Shown here: positions 58,940-64,000 of the stretch, piece by piece | Layout: the number at the start of each line of letters is the position of its first letter | Numbering within the stretch: position 1 is the first letter of the stretch | Assembly: GCA_951217055.1 (NCBI GenBank) | Contig: OX578281.1 | Span: 8,648,447 to 8,712,446 of the forward strand | Source of the DNA: Gerris lacustris | Taxonomy: Eukaryota; Arthropoda; Insecta; Hemiptera; Gerridae | Reading direction: 5' to 3' | DNA: 64,000 nt | The notes under the pieces: model-generated | Told to the model about the DNA's origin: nothing | Database searches by the model: none | The model's input: only the letters and a program-made list of their open reading frames with translations | Program-made: the position numbers and the translations under genes

Positions 58940-60002
58940 TCGTAAATTCGCTAGATTTTTTAATTTTCCTGAAAGAGCTATAAAATAATATACAATATAT
59001 GCATAAGGTTTTCTTTCAACACCCTCATGTCGGCCATATTTATTTTCACAATGCCGGCAAAAATTATAATAAAATAATAGCTACTTCATTTTTTCCTACT
59101 CCATAAGATCTTGAAAACCATGTATAATATGAAATGCCGATTAAACCCTTTTCTTTAGGGGTCCGCCATATTAAAAATATTCATTGTGAAATTTTTAAAA
59201 AACTATACAGTTGTCGCAAATGTTGAAATGCAGCTGTGTGCCGCCGAATTTAGTTCAGATCGATCAATTATTGAGCCAGTTATCAATAAACAAGCAAACT
59301 TTCACTAACAAACTTTGAAATCACAAGTCAACCAACCCTTTGGGTTGAAGTTGAAGTAAGATAATAAACCCACCCACAAAACTTACCAACAAAATCAAAA
59401 CAAAATAAATACCCTACATCAAACAAAAAAAAATTCCCTTCATCAAGAAATGTCAATGTCAATATTTTAAAATTTTTAATTATTTGTTTCCGGGTGGGTT
59501 CGATATCATATTTCAACCAGTCTTTGAATGAATAAATAATTTAAATCTCAATGAAATATAATTTATTCAAAATTGATTTTTTTCATTTTCAATGTACACT
59601 TTAGTTCAAGTTAAAAACGGCGCTTTGAAAAGATGCAAGGACATCGTATTTATATTTTATTTACAATTTTTAATTTTAATTTATTTTAAACTAATATAAC
59701 TTTATTTTTTGTAAACATTTATTTTCGTATCTTTTATTTAAGAACCGAAAAATAAATCGCGAATATGAATATAATATATACATAGCTGTTAGCCGTGATC
59801 AAGAAGGCAGTGAAGCATCAAGCTTTTTCCGTGATCGTCCATTTTGTTATTTTGATGGTCTGTGTTGTGTGTTCGGAACTTTTTTTCCCCATGTAAAATG
59901 CCTGTCAAAATGTTATGAAATATCGTTATTAGTTGTTTATTTTAGTTTCAATTCAATCGGGGTTTAACTTAGTTTAATTATAGAGTGTTAGTTAGTTTAA
60001 TC
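58940..60002. other. Shared upstream region, cyclin L side
   Basis: AT-rich, no repeat terminus noted. The cyclin L 5' UTR is presumably in 59800-60002. In-frame TAG near 59970 precedes the ATG. Confidence 0.45.
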
Positions 60003-60230
60003 ATGGGTTCTCAAAAGCCCGAGAGTTTGAATTCGTCCAATTCAACTCGGACTGTGACGAAACCTTACGGAAATGTGGAGTTATCGTTGAACAACGTGCT
60101 TCTTCCGCAAGAAAAATTAAATGTAACTCCGTCCAAAGAGGACGGAATGGATCCTGAGACTGAAATATCACTCAGAATTCTAGGATGTGAATTAATCCAG
60201 ACAGCAGGCATTCTGTTAAAATTGCCACAG
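60003..60230 (+). CDS. CycL: Cyclin L exon 1
   Basis: 76 codons, [20 protein letters not shown] to LLKLPQ. Donor CCACAG|GTTTGT, phase 0. Reading on gives a short tail ending in a stop at 60344, which I regard as intronic. Confidence 0.93.
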
Positions 60231-63200
60231 GTTTGTCAAGTTCTTATTATCCTATATAACAGCTTTCTATCATCGGAAATTATTTGCTGCTGTTTATTCA
60301 CATTTATTTTTTTCTTTACTTTAAAGTTTTTCAAATACCATTAAGAATATTGAAGAAGTATTTCGATTTTTTCCTTTATCTTCATGCCTATTTTTTTTTA
60401 TCAAGGATATAGGTTAGGTTTCCGAGAAAATGATTCACTGCTATCGAATTCTTACGTGCGTATTTCCCCCTAATAACGTCACCGTAATCGGAAATAAAAA
60501 GTGCCCCTGTTTCTTATCGATTAGAGAAACTAGAAGATAAATGATTAAACTAAATTAGATTGATCAGGGAAAAGCCCTGCGTAAAGCTTTACGTTATTAA
60601 AATGCTAAAATAGTTTGTATTTAAACAACAATATTTATAAATTAAAATCCCCTGTATACAAATATTGGGCTAGTTCGGATTGTACGTGCCATCGAAATTT
60701 CTTTGAGTTGGACCTCTACCGGGTTTATATACAGGAGGGCTGTTAAAAATTCAAGGGTACACAAAATTAAGGTTTTTAATTTAATATGCGGAATTTTATC
60801 ACCTAACCTCCAAGTGGTGGCACGTACAATCCGAATTTACCAAAATATTGTTTAACTGCTCTTATTGGTAAATCTGCACTGTTTGACCCACCAATTTCTA
60901 ATAGTCCGATTTACTTGCAATTTTTTTTTAAACTGTTCCTTTTTACATATTAAAAACGATTCCGGTTGTACCATCTCGGTAAATTCAATGGTTTTTTGTA
61001 AAAAAAAAGAAAAATACGTAACAGTGTCACTTTCTTAGGGAAATGAGGAAGGATATGCCAAAAAGTACAAATCTTAACCTAAACTAACCATAATCTTCCC
61101 TTTTTTTTTCATAGGAAGTGACATTCTACGTATTTTTTTTGGCCAAAGTTAAAGTGATTAGCGAATTTTGTACTTCGATTTGGACCTCTACCTGGTCTAT
61201 ATGCGGCAGGGTTGTTTTTCTTCAGGAAATGAGTGGAGCACCGCGAAGCGGTGCGGATGGCCGTTGACATACTTCGTTTATGTAAACAGCACTGTACACT
61301 TCACTATTACGTATTTAAAAAAAAAACAAAAAAACTATTGAATTTACCGAGATGGTACAACCAGAATTGTTTTTAATATGTTAAAAGGAACAATTTAAAA
61401 ATAAATTGAAAGTAAATCGGACAATTAGAAATTGGTCGGCTAAATAGTGCAGATTTACCCCAAACTATTTTGTATCGTTTCGATTATGCAATGTTAAAAC
61501 ACATTTTAGGTTTGTTCCAACCAAGCAGTGTAGGTGCGCTGAAAGTGCAGTGTTACGGGCTTAAAAGCCATGGATCACGTAGGAATTGTTAACGAGCTAT
61601 TTACTGTACTGTCCAAACGATCCTCTGACAATACCAAGTACTGGTTTGTATGACATGCCTAGATAAGCCAGTTGTCACACATGTCAACAGGAAAGTTCCC
61701 TAACTGTTAAGTTTCTTTGAATATTATTAATACTGTGCGAAAATATTTAATAGATTTTTTTTAAACCTGTTCCAACCTGACATGATTTTATTACAGTACA
61801 ATGTTTACGCATGTGTTTAAAATCCCTCCTACACGATTCCCGAACAATACAAAGGACGGTACAAATAGAGGGGTTGGAACAAACCAATTCTGTAAACAAA
61901 GATATATTCATTTTTAGATCCAGTACATAATAACATTTAAAACATTTGCTATCCCAAAAATTTGAAAATTATAATAAATGGTATATTGATATAATCGATT
62001 ATTAGTCGTACACGATATGATGTATATTAGGGCTTTAGGGCAATGAGATATAATAACTTATATGTACAAATGTGATATTCCTTTGTCCCAGTTTGTCCAA
62101 AAGTAAATTAGATATTTGTAGTGTTTGAATTTGAAGGGCTCTGACTAAAACTAAATATTCTATTTCCAATTGTCTATGGAAACCTAAATTCAATACAGAT
62201 TGAATATGATTTAGATCTAGATATTTTAAATTAAATTCTGGGATTGTATCTGGATCTAGTTAAATGAAATGACCTGAACTCGATCCTGACCTGCGCTGAG
62301 TGTGAGTGCCCCTATCTGTTTTTCTTGTGAAACAAGTCAAATCTGTCAAAACAACTCCCTCCACTCAACCTTAAACATAATTTTTATCAATTAGTATTTT
62401 AAACAAATGTTTTGAAGTGTATTTTAACTCAAATATAATTTATTGTATGTAAGCTGAAATGGAATCTTTCTTTCTGGTTAAAGTACACAGTAGAACCTCG
62501 CTTACACGACCCTCAATAAAACGACAACCTCAATTACAAGTGCAATTTTCAAATCCCCTTGAGATTGCCATAACACATTATGTTAAATTAACCTCTATAA
62601 CACGACTATTGTTATCCAAACAACCTCAATAACTCGGACTTTTTTTAATTCACAACGTAACTCAGAACCTCTATAAGAGCGATAGCCAAAATAACCTTGA
62701 TAACACGACCCTCAACAAAAAGAGCACCTCGATAACAAGACTGTTTCCCTAATCCCCTTGAGACACTTCTTATTGAGGTTCTACTGTATTTAAAATAGTT
62801 TATGTGGCTCTTTGATCTGATGTTGATTCACCGTTTTATTAGAAAGGTCTTTCAGTAGTTACCTCCTTTATGATCATTATTAACAATGGGAGACAGACAG
62901 AGAAAAATAGACTCCAGCACCAGGATTCAAACCACGGGCCTCCACCCATGTGTCTGTCTCCTATTGTTAATAATAATAATAAATTAAAATTTAAACTTTC
63001 CGTAGTATGAATACTACCAAAAACTTACAAATTGAATTTCTCCTTTATGATCTTGAACTCTAATGACATAATGACAACATTTGCAGAAAGAAGCCTGCGT
63101 TCTCTTATTTAGTTAGTTCTTCTTTTTTTTTAAAAAAAAAAATTGTTTAATTAATTAAAATATTACGATCAACTTAAAAAATCTAATTTAATTTAATTTT

Positions 63201-63391
63201 TTCCAGGTTGCAATGGCCACAGGGCAAGTTTTATTCCAAAGGTTTTACTATTCAAAGTCGTTTGTACGGCATGCTATGGAAACGACAGCTATGGCCTGTG
63301 TTTGTTTAGCTTCTAAAATTGAAGAGGCTCCGAGGAGAGTCAGAGATGTTATAAATGTTTTCCATCATGTTCGACAAGTCAACGCTCAAAA
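60003..63391 (+). CDS. CycL: Cyclin L, first two coding exons (gene continues past window)
   Basis: 60003-60230 plus 63207-63391, 137 residues and a partial codon. Cyclin L partners CDK10/11-type kinases in the nucleus and acts in pre-mRNA splicing and transcription. Residues 1-30 are a Ser/Thr-rich lead. The cyclin box then begins: [40 protein letters not shown] | [20 protein letters not shown], and [20 protein letters not shown] (EEAPRR-type motif characteristic of cyclin L rather than K or T). The missing part is the second half of the cyclin boxes and the RS domain. Start chosen at ATG 60003, since an in-frame GTG 18 nt upstream follows a TAG. Confidence 0.93.
60868..61462. repeat. Inverted-repeat element in the cyclin L intron
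   Basis: GGTAAATCTGCACTGTTTGA (60868) against AATAGTGCAGATTTACC (61445-61461), and GGTTGTACCATCTCGGTAAA against TTTACCGAGATGGTACAACC. Arms about 150 bp. The flanks 60700 and 61180 also share GGACCTCTACC(G/T)GGT(T/C)TATAT in direct orientation. Confidence 0.7.
62165..62345. repeat. Copy of the 2290-2480 dispersed repeat
   Basis: TCTATGGAAACCTAAATTCA, TTAAATTCTGGGAT and CCTGAACTCGATCCTGAC in the same order as in ClpP intron 1. Confidence 0.6.
62488..62786. mobile_element. pogo/Tigger-like non-autonomous element, copy 3
   Basis: CAGTAGAACCTCGCTTACAC to TTGAGGTTCTACTG. Best-preserved ends of the three copies; internally deleted (299 bp). TA follows the right end. Confidence 0.75.
63207..63391 (+). 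CDS. CycL: Cyclin L exon 2
   Basis: 61 codons plus two bases: [20 protein letters not shown] to [10 protein letters not shown]. Acceptor TTTTCCAG|GTT, donor CAAAA|GTAAGT. Confidence 0.93.
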
Positions 63392-64000
63392 GTAAGTATC
63401 TCTTACATTGTTTTTTTATAGTAGGAATAGATTTTTAGGCAGTGTGAAGGCAGAGTTTTAGTATAATATCTTTTTTATTAAATTATATTTATTGTTAATG
63501 TTTGTGTCGATAAGTTTAAGAATCTAATTAAGATCGGAGATTTTTTTGTATTATTTTAAGAAAACCTACTGAAGTGAAATTTTATTATCAAGCCATAATG
63601 AATACTTGTCTTTAAATAATTCCATTTTGTTAGCACTTAGCACCAGTGCTTGTCAACCACTTACCTAAAGTGGAAACATTGGCGTACCACTTTTCTTTGG
63701 CAGTCAGTTATTAGGGTTTTACTATGAATATTATATTAAGGTTCTTGCGGGTTATACACATGGTGCCCTCTAACCACCTCCAAATGCAAATTAAGATATA
63801 TTATTTGATGGTGGTGTTTAATTGCAAAGGTTTGGACAATGAAGGGCTTGTAGGGATTTTTTTTTATAAAATTGTGAAGCAGTGGAAACAAAAAAAAATG
63901 CGAGTGGTGTTGCGGGACACCCGGTAAGAACGAAGTTCCTTACATTTTTTCATTAATTATAAATTCTAAAATCACACTGATAAGTACGTATACGTTGCTA
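63392..64000 (+). other. Cyclin L intron 2, start
   Basis: No segment matching the next cyclin L block is seen before the window ends. The open frame at 63724-63927 has no recognisable content. Confidence 0.6.

Larger units (their letters stand above)
60231..63206 (+). other. Cyclin L intron 1
   Basis: 3.0 kb. Holds a foldback (60868-61462), a dispersed repeat (62165-62345) and a pogo-like element (62488-62786). Confidence 0.85.

Noticed and set aside
59985..60002. Cyclin L start at GTG 59985
   Set aside because: A proper ATG follows in frame at 60003 and a TAG lies just upstream; animal nuclear genes rarely start at GTG.
1..64000. CRISPR arrays, operons, bacterial promoters or riboswitches
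   Set aside because: The tandem repeats lack unique regular spacers, and the genes are clearly spliced eukaryotic genes.

Overview
This is a eukaryotic nuclear window, most likely from an insect. Its genes have short exons and long AT-rich introns packed with transposons. One gene encodes an insect-type attacin/diptericin-like antimicrobial peptide. That peptide's layout resembles the hemiptericin/prolixicin type of true bugs, so a hemipteran is possible, but this rests on recollection of the family and not on a search.

Four genes can be assembled exon by exon with consistent splice phases. (1) Mitochondrial ClpP, + strand, 974-7063: three exons, 253 aa, full Ser-His-Asp triad. (2) A carboxylesterase-like membrane protein, - strand, 57263 down to 15477: twelve exons summing to 616 codons plus stop. 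It has a signal peptide, a catalytically dead esterase fold, one C-terminal transmembrane helix and a very short tail, and is of the gliotactin/neuroligin kind. (3) An attacin/diptericin-like peptide, + strand, 28324-30054: two exons, 159 aa, nested in intron 8 of gene 2 on the opposite strand. (4) The first two coding exons of cyclin L, + strand, from 60003 and running off the right edge. Genes 2 and 4 are divergent across about 2.7 kb.

Almost everything else is mobile DNA: hAT and PIF/Harbinger elements with readable target-site duplications, pogo/Tigger-like and mariner-like inverted-repeat elements, decayed MULE, gypsy and LINE fragments, and several minisatellites. The most interesting layer is a set of foldback, Penelope-like retroelements. 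One retains reverse transcriptase plus a GIY-YIG endonuclease (48983-50050). Their arms carry hammerhead-ribozyme-like motifs with diverged but still pairing stems. A separate ~580-bp repeat family occurs six times and carries a covarying hairpin and the start of an ORF that may be tyrosine-recombinase (Crypton)-like.

Layout: 1-7.2 kb ClpP with repeat-filled introns; 7.2-15.3 kb intergenic repeats; 15.4-57.3 kb the esterase-like gene (introns 1, 5 and 8 are 11, 8 and 12 kb) with the nested peptide gene at 28-30 kb; 57.3-60 kb divergent spacer; 60-64 kb cyclin L. The genes do not form a pathway; their proximity looks incidental.
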